Part shown: in pieces, positions 26,486 through 35,155 of the stretch
Layout of the letters: every line of letters starts with the position of its first letter
Numbering within the stretch: position 1 is the stretch's first letter
Source of the DNA: a bacterium
Lineage (GTDB): Bacteria; Electryoneota; RPQS01
Assembly (NCBI GenBank): GCA_023382385.1
Contig: JAHDVH010000001.1
Span: forward strand, 836,850 to 900,849
Direction: 5' to 3'
Length of the DNA: 64,000 nt
Notes under the pieces: generated by a model
What the model was told of the DNA's origin: nothing
The model's database searches: none
What the model saw: the letters and a program-made list of their open reading frames with translations, nothing else
Program-made: the position numbers and the translations under genes

Positions 26486-28069
26486 TTAACGGTTGTGGAG
26501 ACGGGAGGTTTCCGGCACAAGTTGAGCCACCCGATCGAGCGCCCAGCGATACCCGTGAATGCCTTCTCCTTTGACGGTCGCGCGGCATAAGTCGCGAATC
26601 AACGAATCATGACGGAAGGGTTCCCTTGCCTCAGGATCCGAGATGTGCACTTCAACAGCCGGGACATTGGCCGCAGCGAGAGCGTCTCGAATTGCCACAG
26701 AAGTGTGAGTATAGCCACCCGGATTCAGCACAAAGGCGTCTGCCCAACGGCGTCCCCACTGCAGAAGGTCGACGAATTCGCCTTCGTGATTACTCTGACG
26801 CACCATGACTTCCAAGCCCAATTCCCGAGCGGTATCGCCGCACAGAATCAGCAACTCATCATACGTGGCGGTGCCATAAACTGCAGGCTCCCGTAGACCG
26901 AGCAAATTCAGATTCGGGCCGTTAATAACGAGCACACGCAGTTTTCGTGGCGACTTGGGATTTGCAGGTGTTCCCTGCTTGACAACCTTGCAGAGCCAAT
27001 TTGCGCATTCGGCAACGACTGCTGAACTGACATCGGAAGAGACAATCGCCCGCCCCGCGTCTTGCAATAAGATCCAACGCAGGTTCCGCTCCGCCGCCTT
27101 CTTGTCCGCCTGCAGCGCACCCAAAAGAGCAGTGGAGTCGCATTCTGCAGCAGGCAAAGGCAGTTTCGACAGCCATCCAAGAAGTTCATCTGCGCGCTTA
27201 GGATGAAGGGTTTCCGTGTAGAGCGACATCCAGACCGTTGCTCTCAAACCATAAAACACCGCTTCTCCGTGCCGCAGATTTCCATAGCCAGACGCATGTT
27301 CCAGCGCGTGGCCGAAGGTGTGTCCGAGATTGAGCAGCATTCGCTGGCCGCTTTCGCGTTCATCGCGCTCGACGATGCCAGTCTTAACAGATGCCGCTCT
27401 CGTCGCGAAGTCCCGAACTTGCTCAGGTGTCCACAAGAGTGCGTTCGGTCCGGCAAGTTCGATTTGCTGCCAAAATTCTCCGCCGGCGATCAGCGCGCTT
27501 TTCACGATCTCTGCGGCTCCCGCCAGCAAATCACGTTGCGGCAGAGTGTCTAAAGCAGCGAGAGGCGCCAGCACGAGCGACGGCTGGTGGAACGCCCCAA
27601 TCAGGTTCTTGCCCAGCGGATGGTTGATTCCCGTCTTGCCGCCTATCGCAGCGTCCACCATTCCCAGCAGCGATGTCGGAACGGCAACCCACGCGATTCC
27701 GCGTTGATAGACACTCGCTGCAAACCCTGCGATATCAGTCACGACTCCACCGCCGAGCGCGATGATAAGGTCATCCCGGGCAAATCGATTGATCGCAAGA
27801 GCGTCCAGAATCTCGTTCAACCGCATGGAGTTCTTCTGCTCTTCACCGGGTGGCAACACATGCTGCGAACACTCAAAGCTCCTGCGGGTCAACGCGGAAG
27901 TCAATTCGGCAAGGTAGTGCAGAGCGACATGTTCATCGGTTACGATTAGGATTCGCGGACGTCTCGCGTGGTAAAACGAATCAATCTCGTTCGCAACCCA
28001 GGCAAAGCCGGAAGCTGAGAATCGAATGGGCACGGTTCCCGAGGAAGTCTTCAGTTCAAACGAGTCCAT
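26486..28069 (-). CDS. aroBQ: Fused 3-dehydroquinate synthase / type II 3-dehydroquinate dehydratase
   Basis: This 527-aa protein joins two consecutive shikimate-pathway enzymes. Residues ~1-366 are AroB, with ALGGGVVTDIAGFAAS and metal ligands in GAAEIVKSAL, GHTFGHALEH and HGEAV. A 10-residue linker (GTPANPKSPR) leads into a full type II dehydratase (~376-527): NGPNLNLLG, active-site tyrosine in YGTATYDEL, NPGGYTHTSVAIRDAL and VEVHISD, where many relatives have N for the last D. Both active sites look intact. The ATG at 28069 overlaps the aroK end by 14 bases. It is the last gene of the aro operon. Confidence 0.93.
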   Translation of the reverse strand: MDSFELKTSSGTVPIRFSASGFAWVANEIDSFYHARRPRILIVTDEHVALHYLAELTSALTRRSFECSQHVLPPGEEQKNSMRLNEILDALAINRFARDDLIIALGGGVVTDIAGFAASVYQRGIAWVAVPTSLLGMVDAAIGGKTGINHPLGKNLIGAFHQPSLVLAPLAALDTLPQRDLLAGAAEIVKSALIAGGEFWQQIELAGPNALLWTPEQVRDFATRAASVKTGIVERDERESGQRMLLNLGHTFGHALEHASGYGNLRHGEAVFYGLRATVWMSLYTETLHPKRADELLGWLSKLPLPAAECDSTALLGALQADKKAAERNLRWILLQDAGRAIVSSDVSSAVVAECANWLCKVVKQGTPANPKSPRKLRVLVINGPNLNLLGLREPAVYGTATYDELLILCGDTARELGLEVMVRQSNHEGEFVDLLQWGRRWADAFVLNPGGYTHTSVAIRDALAAANVPAVEVHISDPEAREPFRHDSLIRDLCRATVKGEGIHGYRWALDRVAQLVPETSRLHNR

Positions 28070-28577
28070 CAATGGTCTCAAAGATCATCAGAGCAGTTTG
28101 TCGGGGATCCGGGTCATTGACCGGGAAAGTTAAGGGCGCTTCGTCAAACAGGGCCTTGCGGCGCCCGAGCAGGTCCGCCAGCGTTGCGATTCGCTCGGCA
28201 AGCGATTGCCCGTCCGGCAGCAACGGACGCCCGGTCTGATGCAGCGTCCGCGCAGCGATGAGTTCTATCGGTGCATGTAAATAGACCAGCAAGCCGCTTG
28301 CACCGATCACATCGCGGTTCTCTTCGCGTTCCAACGCGCCGCCGCCCAAAGCGATCACACTGTCGCCACGCGATGCGGCTTGCACGAGGGAGATGTTCTC
28401 AAAATCACGGAATCTTTGCTCTCCAAGTTTAAGAAAAATCGCCGGAATCTTCATTCCGGCGCGTTCTTCTATCAATTGATCCAAGTCGATAAAGGGTTGA
28501 CCGCGCAACTCGGCAAGCATCGGCCCGATCGTACTCTTGCCCGAACCGGGCAGTCCACACAAGTAGACTATTGCCAC
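28056..28577 (-). CDS. aroK: Shikimate kinase
   Basis: AroK phosphorylates shikimate with ATP, the fifth step towards chorismate. The 173 residues contain the P-loop GLPGSGKST (8-16), the shikimate-binding region FIDLDQLIEERAG, and LGEQRFRDFE, followed by the GGGAL motif. The gene starts 10 bases inside the aroC end and overlaps the fused aroB-aroQ gene at its own end, indicating tight coupling. Confidence 0.95.
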   Translation of the reverse strand: MAIVYLCGLPGSGKSTIGPMLAELRGQPFIDLDQLIEERAGMKIPAIFLKLGEQRFRDFENISLVQAASRGDSVIALGGGALEREENRDVIGASGLLVYLHAPIELIAARTLHQTGRPLLPDGQSLAERIATLADLLGRRKALFDEAPLTFPVNDPDPRQTALMIFETIDGLV

Positions 28578-29731
28578 GGTGACGGCGGGGTTGATTGAAC
28601 GTGCGCGCGAATCTCAGTCATCGAGTCACCGCCGAACTTTTCCATAAAGGGGTTCATCAAAGCGATTAGAGTCATTGCTTCGCCGACGATTCCGGCAGCG
28701 GGAACAACACAGACGTCACTTCGCTCTCGCAGCGCTTGTACTGCTTCACCGGTTGCCAGATTCACAGAGTCGAGCGGCTGCATGAGAGTGGAAAGCGGCT
28801 TCATCGCCACGCGCATGACCAGTCGCTCACCGTTCGACATTCCGCCTTCGATTCCGCCAGCCGAATTGCTCGTGCGCACGACACCATGAGGGGCAGGATA
28901 CATCCTGTCATGCACCTGACTGCCGAAAACATCAGATACGCCAAATCCCATTCCGAACTCAACTCCTTTGGCAGCGTGAATCGAGAGCATGGCCTGAGCA
29001 AGAATGCCATCGAGCCGACGGTCGTAATGCACGTGGCTTCCTACTCCGACGGGCAGTCCATCAACAATCACTTCAAAAACTCCGCCGACCGTATCTTTGG
29101 CGTCAACCGCTCGGTCGATGGCCTCGATCATCTGGTGCTCTGCAACCCGATCGCCGCACCGGACAGGGCTTTCCTCTACTCGGGCAAAGAACTCGCTTAA
29201 CGGCTCGTTCTTTTGCGGCGATGAGGCGGACACTCCTGCGATCTTCACAACATGGCTGTAGACGCGAATACCAAACTCGGCAAAGAACTTTCGACAGACA
29301 GCCGCGAGCGCAACACGCATTGCCGTTTCGCGCGCCGAAGATCGTTCAATAACATTGCGAATATCATCATGATGATATTTCATCGCGCCAGCGAAGTCCG
29401 CATGGCCGGGCCGTGGACTCGAGAGTCTCTCAGTTTGATTCTGTGTACCCGGATCTCCCACCGCCATCTTGCCCTGCCAATTTTCCCAATCGAGGTTGTC
29501 AATAATCAGTGCGAGTGGAGATCCCAGTGTCATTCCGTACCGAACACCCGCAACGATTCTGGCTTGATCCTTCTCGATTTTCATTCTGTCGCCTCGGCCA
29601 TAACCTCGCTGCCTGCGGGACAGATCAAGCGCGATTTCAGATTCAGAAACTGCAAGTCCTGATGGCAGACCTTCGAGGATACCAGTCAGACTCGGCCCGT
29701 GACTCTCTCCTGCCGTCAGCAAACGAATCAT
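28568..29731 (-). CDS. aroC: Chorismate synthase
   Basis: AroC makes chorismate from EPSP and needs reduced FMN. The 387-aa sequence opens with RLLTAGESHGPSLTGILEGLPSGL and has the signatures RPGHADFAGAMKYHHDDIRNVIERSSARETA and PLSTLMQPLDSVNLATGE. Length and order of motifs are standard. The start shares 4 bases (ATGA) with the aroE stop, and its end overlaps the aroK start. Confidence 0.97.
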   Translation of the reverse strand: MIRLLTAGESHGPSLTGILEGLPSGLAVSESEIALDLSRRQRGYGRGDRMKIEKDQARIVAGVRYGMTLGSPLALIIDNLDWENWQGKMAVGDPGTQNQTERLSSPRPGHADFAGAMKYHHDDIRNVIERSSARETAMRVALAAVCRKFFAEFGIRVYSHVVKIAGVSASSPQKNEPLSEFFARVEESPVRCGDRVAEHQMIEAIDRAVDAKDTVGGVFEVIVDGLPVGVGSHVHYDRRLDGILAQAMLSIHAAKGVEFGMGFGVSDVFGSQVHDRMYPAPHGVVRTSNSAGGIEGGMSNGERLVMRVAMKPLSTLMQPLDSVNLATGEAVQALRERSDVCVVPAAGIVGEAMTLIALMNPFMEKFGGDSMTEIRAHVQSTPPSPWQ

Positions 29732-30567
29732 GAGTTGCGCAGTTCGGGCAGCAATTCACGCACAGCAATCTCAAGCGGGAACGGCTTGCCGGTCCAGATT
29801 TGAAAACTTTCAGCGGCCTGCGCCAGCAGCATCAGCAACCCGTTTTCCGTGACTGTGTTAAAGGACTTTGCGGCTTCCAGAAAGAGCGTCTTACGCGGCG
29901 CATAAACCAAGTCAAAGACCAATGCGCCCGCCTTAAATGCAAACGGGGGGTCGAGGGGAAATCCCGGGTGTGCAACGCTTCCGACCGGTGTTGCCTGCAC
30001 TATCAGGTCGAAGTCTGGGAGACGTTTGCGAGCCTTTGTGTGTGTCAACAAAGTCGGCGCAAAGGGACTTGGCAGAACTGTGGAAACGCGCTCCAGTGCA
30101 TCGGCCGGCCTCCGCGAAGCCACTGCAATTTCGACAGGAGAAGCGATCTGTGCAACCGCGACCATGCAGGCGCGGGCGGCCCCGCCCGTTCCAATGATCA
30201 AAACGCGGTCCGTGCGCGAAACGGATTCAAGTTTTTGCTCGAGGGCATAGCGGAAACCGGCCACATCGGTGTTATAGCCGATTAGCTTGCTTTGTCTGCG
30301 CAACAACGTATTCACAGCCCGCGCGGAAGATGCCGTCTCCGAAAGCTCATCGCAAAGGGAGTACGCCAAATCTTTGTGCGGCGCCGTGACATTCAGTCCG
30401 TCCCAGTCCACACGAGCCCGCAACAAGAAAGAGCGCGCCAACCTGCGTGGAAAGTCAAAGAGCGTATAACTTCCCGACGAACCCGTTTGCTGAAATGCCC
30501 ATGAGAAGAGCACGGGAGACAAGCTCGAGGCGATATGCTCGCCAATTAGTCCAAGACGATAGGCCAT
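29728..30567 (-). CDS. aroE: Shikimate dehydrogenase
   Basis: AroE reduces 3-dehydroshikimate to shikimate with NADPH. Its 279 residues show the substrate-binding GEHIASSLSPVLFSWAF at the N-terminus, the catalytic lysine/aspartate region LNVTAPHKDLAYSLCDELSETA, the nucleotide motif IIGTGGAARACMVA, and FDLVYAPRKTLFL. The start is 3 bases after the aroA stop; its own stop overlaps the aroC start. Confidence 0.95.
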   Translation of the reverse strand: MAYRLGLIGEHIASSLSPVLFSWAFQQTGSSGSYTLFDFPRRLARSFLLRARVDWDGLNVTAPHKDLAYSLCDELSETASSARAVNTLLRRQSKLIGYNTDVAGFRYALEQKLESVSRTDRVLIIGTGGAARACMVAVAQIASPVEIAVASRRPADALERVSTVLPSPFAPTLLTHTKARKRLPDFDLIVQATPVGSVAHPGFPLDPPFAFKAGALVFDLVYAPRKTLFLEAAKSFNTVTENGLLMLLAQAAESFQIWTGKPFPLEIAVRELLPELRNS

Positions 30568-30570
30568 CTA

Positions 30571-31878
30571 TCAAGTGAGTGATACTGAATTCGGGAAGTA
30601 TTGTGAAAGTTCCCTGAAAAACTCAGGGTAGGAAATTGCGGCGCAGTCCGCCTGCTGAATGGTCAACTCTCCTTTGGCGACCAACCCTGCAAGCGCAAAG
30701 GCCATTGCAATGCGATGGTCGCGCTGCGTATCAATCGCTGCGCCATGCAACTTCGCGACACCACGGATATGCAGGTTATCTCCGCGCACGCTTGCCTTCG
30801 CACCCAACGCATTGACATTCTCGGCTATCACCGTCAGGCGATCGCTTTCCTTGAGGCGCAGCTCTCCGACCTGCTCAAAAACGGATTCACCATCAATGGA
30901 GGCGGCCAGCACGGCGAGGACGGGAATTTCGTCAATAACTGTGGGCACTTCGGCGGCTTTTACGTGCATCGGTGAAAGTTTACCGGCACGAACTGCAATC
31001 GTCCCCATCGGTTCGGCACAAACCATTTCGCTTACCGATGCGGAGACATTGGCTCCGGCACGCCGAAGAATCTCGAACCATCCCGCACGGAGGGGATTCA
31101 GGAGTACATTTTCAATCGAAATTTCAGAGTCGGGAACAAGCAGAGCTGCTACCGCCCAGAAGGCAGCGCTTGAAAGATCTCCTGGAATCAGGCCACTAAG
31201 TTCAGGTGTATGATCCGCAGTCATTTCGCGCATGACGCTCCAGAAACCATCCTCACTCTGCCGCAGCCCCAGTAATCTTTCTGTGTGATCCCTTGAAGCG
31301 AAAGGCTCACGCACTCTTGTCATGCCGCGTGCAAAGAGACCGGCGAGCAACAGCGCACTCTTGACTTGTGCACTTGCGAAAGGCAAGTCGTGTTCTCTGC
31401 CCTGCAAATCAGTTCCGAGAATGCGGGCGGGAAGAGTCCCGCCTTTCTGCAAGTCAATCTTGGCACCCATCAGTTGCAACGGCTCAGCGACCCGTCCCAT
31501 CGGTCTACGGCTCAGCGATTCGTCGCCGATGATCCTCCACTCTCCTTCACGTCCTGCCAGCATGCCCATCAGCATTCTTGCGGTCGTTCCTGAGTTCCGA
31601 CAATCAAGCGTCATACCGGAGCGAGTGGCCTCACCGCTGATGACAAGCTGATTGCCTTCGCGCTTGACCTGCTTGCCAAGCGTTTCGATGCAAGTTAGAG
31701 CAGTCTGGCAGTCGGCGCCGGTTCCGAAGTTCTCCAGCAAAACGGGTCGTGACTCAAGCAGCGAGAAGAGTGCCCGACGAATCGAGACAGATTTGTCACC
31801 CGAAAGAGTAATTCGCGCGCGTAGCGGCTGTTCGGCAGCCGTAACTCGCGCGGTTGCGAACTTATTTTCCACGAACAC
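30571..31878 (-). CDS. aroA: 3-phosphoshikimate 1-carboxyvinyltransferase (EPSP synthase)
   Basis: AroA joins phosphoenolpyruvate to shikimate-3-phosphate, the sixth step. The 435-aa protein has the expected signatures: LSGDKSVSIRRALF at the N-terminus, LDCRNSGTTARMLMGMLAG, and LRLKESDRLTVIAENVNALGA; the last ~60 residues contain DHRIAMAFALAGL. It starts at GTG 31878, overlapping the DAHP synthase end by 17 bases. S-x-R in place of the commoner S-K-S at the second motif is a mild variation. Confidence 0.95.
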   Translation of the reverse strand: MFVENKFATARVTAAEQPLRARITLSGDKSVSIRRALFSLLESRPVLLENFGTGADCQTALTCIETLGKQVKREGNQLVISGEATRSGMTLDCRNSGTTARMLMGMLAGREGEWRIIGDESLSRRPMGRVAEPLQLMGAKIDLQKGGTLPARILGTDLQGREHDLPFASAQVKSALLLAGLFARGMTRVREPFASRDHTERLLGLRQSEDGFWSVMREMTADHTPELSGLIPGDLSSAAFWAVAALLVPDSEISIENVLLNPLRAGWFEILRRAGANVSASVSEMVCAEPMGTIAVRAGKLSPMHVKAAEVPTVIDEIPVLAVLAASIDGESVFEQVGELRLKESDRLTVIAENVNALGAKASVRGDNLHIRGVAKLHGAAIDTQRDHRIAMAFALAGLVAKGELTIQQADCAAISYPEFFRELSQYFPNSVSLT

Positions 31879-32806
31879 TCAAGGTGCGCCCAACAATCGG
31901 GGCAAGACGTGCGAGATCCGAAACAAGTTCGGTAAATTCATCGGGGTCGAGCGATTGATAACCGTCCGACAGAGCCTTCTCGGGATCGGGGTGCATTTCC
32001 AAGAGCACGCCGTCCGCGCCGGCAGCGATCGACGCACGGGCCATTGGAGCCACCAAGTCGCGGCGGCCGGTGCCGTGCGAGGGATCGGTTATGACCGGTA
32101 AATGCGAGAGCTGTTTCAGGGCTGGAACGATGTTCAAGTCAAGAGTGTTTCGCGTGAAGTCCGAAAACGTGCGAATTCCGCGTTCACAAAGCACGACTTG
32201 GTCATTTCCTGCGGCCATGATGTACTCGGCAGCATTCAGGAATTCTTCCAGAGTTGCGGCCATCCCCCGTTTCAGAAGAATCGGTTTGCCCGTTGCCGCG
32301 GCTTGCTTCAAGAGCACGTAGTTGTGCATATTGCGGGTCCCGATTTGCAGCATGTCTGCGTGCGCGGCGGCAAGCAGCACACTCTCTTCATCCACAACTT
32401 CAGTAACGATCGGCAGACCGGAAACACGGCGCGCTTCCGACAGCAGTTTTAACGCGGCTTCGCCCAAACCTGAAAACGAATAGGGTGACGTGCGCAGCTT
32501 AAAAGCTCCTCCACGTAACAGGTGTGCTCCCCCTGCAGCAGCATGCTCCGCGGCAGCAATCAGCTGTTGCGGCGACTCGACTGCGCACGGTCCGGCCATG
32601 ACGGTCAGTTCGGTTCCGCCGACCGCCACGCCGCGCACACCTACAATAGTATTTGCAGGGTGGGAGCGCCGCAGCACTCGGTAGTAGCTCGGCTGATCCC
32701 AGAGCGCATTTTCGACAAAGTGTGAGGGGCGCTCAGACGAGGAGGGCTCGTTGGTCAAGCTGATATTCTTGGGGTCAGAAGTACGGGATTTTGAATCGCG
32801 GGGCAT
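31862..32806 (-). CDS. aroF: 3-deoxy-7-phosphoheptulonate synthase (class I-beta / KDO8PS-like)
   Basis: This is the entry enzyme of the shikimate pathway, condensing phosphoenolpyruvate and erythrose-4-phosphate. The 314-aa sequence matches the short Bacillus/Thermotoga-type enzyme: VMAGPCAVES, RGGAFKLRTSPYSFSGLG, IGTRNMHNYVLLKQAA, LLKRGMAATLEEFL and DPSHGTGRRDLV. ATG 32806 is preferred over a TTG 21 bases earlier. The ~60 residues before the barrel are variable and may form the regulatory N-terminal part, which is shorter than in feedback-regulated relatives. It is the first gene of the operon. Confidence 0.95.
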   Translation of the reverse strand: MPRDSKSRTSDPKNISLTNEPSSSERPSHFVENALWDQPSYYRVLRRSHPANTIVGVRGVAVGGTELTVMAGPCAVESPQQLIAAAEHAAAGGAHLLRGGAFKLRTSPYSFSGLGEAALKLLSEARRVSGLPIVTEVVDEESVLLAAAHADMLQIGTRNMHNYVLLKQAAATGKPILLKRGMAATLEEFLNAAEYIMAAGNDQVVLCERGIRTFSDFTRNTLDLNIVPALKQLSHLPVITDPSHGTGRRDLVAPMARASIAAGADGVLLEMHPDPEKALSDGYQSLDPDEFTELVSDLARLAPIVGRTLSVRGK

Positions 32807-32882
32807 ATCCAACTCGTGAAAGTTCAAGTCTTACAAAATACGGAAAATCGTTGCCTCAGTCAAGGAAGGAACTCGCCAGACC

Positions 32883-32898
32883 TTGGGAAGTTTCCCAA
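32883..32898. promoter_or_regulatory. 16-base palindrome upstream of the shikimate operon, candidate operator
   Basis: TTGGGAA-GT-TTCCCAA is a perfect 7+2+7 inverted repeat lying 77 bases upstream of aroF and 130 bases upstream of the divergent NHLRC2-like gene. No regulator can be named. Confidence 0.4.
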
Positions 32899-32925
32899 CA
32901 CTCGAATTTTAAGGAGTTATAAGCA

Positions 32926-32952
32926 ATGAACTTAACTTTCGGGCAATTCTAA
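32926..32952 (+). CDS. Possible 8-residue leader peptide
   Basis: AAGGAG is followed after 9 bases by an ATG and an eight-codon frame (MNLTFGQF) ending in TAA. It lies 76 bases before the NHLRC2-like gene. The ribosome-binding site is good, but a frame this short can arise by chance, and it has no run of a regulatory amino acid. Confidence 0.2.
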   Translation: MNLTFGQF

Positions 32953-33028
32953 CAAGGGAACTTTTTTGACAATGAGCCGTCATGTGGTAAAGCCTTAGCC
33001 CTCGTTTCGCCTCGCAATCTCCCTTTTC

Positions 33029-35086
33029 ATGAGCAATTCTCACTGGATACGGCTGGGAACACTCTTGTTGCTTGCAGCTCTGCTAATTCTGGCGACTTAT
33101 TCGGGAGTTCCGAGTTCGGCGCCGTTGCCGTTTCCTTTTAAGTCCCCGGCACAGGTAGTCACTGATGCCCCTCACGCGGAGAAAACTAAAATGCCTCGTC
33201 CGCAACTGCCCTTGAATCGTGTCCTTGCACCGGAATTTCCGCGGAATTTCGCATGGGTTAATACCGACCGACCTCTGTACGTGCAAGAGGATTTAAGAGG
33301 GCGCATTGTCGTCCTCGACTTCTGGACTTACTGCTGCATCAACTGCATGCATATTTTACCGGACCTTGACTATATCGAGAAGAAATACGCCTCGGAGCCT
33401 GTAGTTGTAATCGGAGTGCATTCAGCCAAATTTGATAATGAGGGAGATCAACAGAACATCCTCACCGCCTGCCAGCGCTACAATATCAACCATCCTGTGA
33501 TTGTGGACGAGCACCATCGGATCTGGACAGAGTATGGCGTGCGTGCCTGGCCGACGCTGGGGATAATTGACGCAGAAGGCCGAGTTGTCGGGCAGCTTTC
33601 AGGCGAAGGAAACCGTGAGATACTGGACGGAATCATTGCGGCACTGCTCGATGAAGGCCGCGACAAGGGCGTGCTTGCTGCAGGACCACCGGACTTCAAG
33701 CGGAACTCGCGTGTCCCTGCCCGATCGGGACTGTCATTCCCCGGAAAAGTTCTCGCACGAAAAGACAGGGTGTTCATCGCGGACTCCAACCACGATCGCA
33801 TCATCGTCGCGGATAGCAGCGGCAAAGTGATCTCGATAGCGGGGTCTGGATTGAAAGGGAGAAGCGACGGCGGTTTTGCGGATGCGGAATTCAACAATCC
33901 GCAGGGAATGGATTGGGATGAGCAGCGTGATCTTCTCTACGTCGCCGACACAGACAATCATCTCATCCGAAGACTTGATTTGAAGTCGAGAGCCGTCACA
34001 ACAATCAGCGGCACAGGTGAACAGGTGTACGATCGGCTAGGCGGGGGCATAGGCACAGCGCAAGGCTTGAACAGTCCGTGGGACGTGGTACTTGACGGCA
34101 ACACACTGTACATTGCCATGGCAGGACCCCACCAATTGTGGACGCTTGATCTGCCGACGGGAGTTGCACGCGCCTGGGTTGGCTCGGGACGTGAAGACAT
34201 CACAGATGGCATTGGCACGCGAACAGCCGCGCTTGCTCAGCCATCGGGACTCGCCCTGCATGGTGAGTGGCTCTACTTCGCAGATAGCGAGGTGAGTGCG
34301 GTCCGCCGTGCTGATGTCAAGACGACCGCTGTGGAGACTCTGGTGGGAACAGGTTTGTTTGACTTTGGCGATCGTACCGGTTCTTTCAACCGGACACTTC
34401 TTCAGCATCCGCTCGGCGTGGCCATACACAACGGCGACGTGATTGTTGCCGATACGTACAATCACAAGATCAAGCGGCTCGATCTTGAGAGCAAACAGTC
34501 AAGCGATGTCATCGGATCCGGCAAGCCGAATCGTCAAACGGAAGATTCCGGCGAACTTTCTCTCTACGAACCCGGCGGCCTCTCAGTTAGCGGAAACTGG
34601 CTCTACATTGCCGACACAAATCATGACCGGATAATTCGTATGTCACTTAGCGACCGGCGTTGGTCGGAATTCCATCTCATGGGACTGCGATCGATGGAAA
34701 GTTTGATGCTCAAGCATGATTTCGAAGCCGAAGCGACCGTGAACTTTCAACGGGGTAGTGACTTGACACTGCTGCTAAATGTCTCACTTCCCTCCGGAGT
34801 GCATCTGAATCGGGACGCACCTGTGGGTTACGCGGTCGCGGGTGGCGATTCAGCCCTTGAAGGACTGGCCGCAAGCGCCGAACTTCCAGTGCGTGTAATG
34901 CTTCCTGCATCCACACTTTCAGACAAAGCGGAACTTTCTGTGATGCTGTCGCTCGCTTACTGTACGGACAAAAACATGGGGCTTTGCGTTCCGATCTCAG
35001 TTGGATGGAAGGTGTTCCTGCAGGAGTCACCCGACGCAACGCAAGAGGCCGAACTAAGAGCGACGGTCGACGGTTTGCCAAATTGA
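33029..35086 (+). CDS. NHLRC2-like protein: thioredoxin domain, NHL propeller, DsbD-like tail
   Basis: This 685-aa exported or membrane-anchored protein begins with a hydrophobic segment (residues ~8-26). Residues ~75-215 are a TlpA/thioredoxin-like fold with the active-site cluster CCINC (C102, C103, C106) and a cis-proline in RAWPTLG. Residues ~220-560 form a six-bladed NHL propeller with repeats of the type V-F-I-A-D-S-N-H-D-R-I and L-Y-V-A-D-T-D-N-H. The last ~110 residues resemble the DsbD alpha domain, with C645 and C653 in YCTDKNMGLCVP. This is the full domain order of animal NHLRC2. It probably handles thiol-disulphide exchange in the periplasm; the partner is unknown. Confidence 0.88.
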   Translation: MSNSHWIRLGTLLLLAALLILATYSGVPSSAPLPFPFKSPAQVVTDAPHAEKTKMPRPQLPLNRVLAPEFPRNFAWVNTDRPLYVQEDLRGRIVVLDFWTYCCINCMHILPDLDYIEKKYASEPVVVIGVHSAKFDNEGDQQNILTACQRYNINHPVIVDEHHRIWTEYGVRAWPTLGIIDAEGRVVGQLSGEGNREILDGIIAALLDEGRDKGVLAAGPPDFKRNSRVPARSGLSFPGKVLARKDRVFIADSNHDRIIVADSSGKVISIAGSGLKGRSDGGFADAEFNNPQGMDWDEQRDLLYVADTDNHLIRRLDLKSRAVTTISGTGEQVYDRLGGGIGTAQGLNSPWDVVLDGNTLYIAMAGPHQLWTLDLPTGVARAWVGSGREDITDGIGTRTAALAQPSGLALHGEWLYFADSEVSAVRRADVKTTAVETLVGTGLFDFGDRTGSFNRTLLQHPLGVAIHNGDVIVADTYNHKIKRLDLESKQSSDVIGSGKPNRQTEDSGELSLYEPGGLSVSGNWLYIADTNHDRIIRMSLSDRRWSEFHLMGLRSMESLMLKHDFEAEATVNFQRGSDLTLLLNVSLPSGVHLNRDAPVGYAVAGGDSALEGLAASAELPVRVMLPASTLSDKAELSVMLSLAYCTDKNMGLCVPISVGWKVFLQESPDATQEAELRATVDGLPN

Positions 35087-35110
35087 TCTGCCAACAGACT
35101 TCAAAACGAA

Positions 35111-35140
35111 CGGGCGGTCAGTTGGCCGCCCGCGCGTTTC
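35111..35140 (+). terminator. Hairpin terminator after the NHLRC2-like gene
   Basis: CGGGCGG (35111-35117) pairs with CCGCCCG (35126-35132) around an 8-base loop, 24 bases past the stop codon. The tail is only weakly T-rich. It lies between convergent genes and may serve both. Confidence 0.55.
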
Positions 35141-35155
35141 TTGCAAAAGCGGCGG

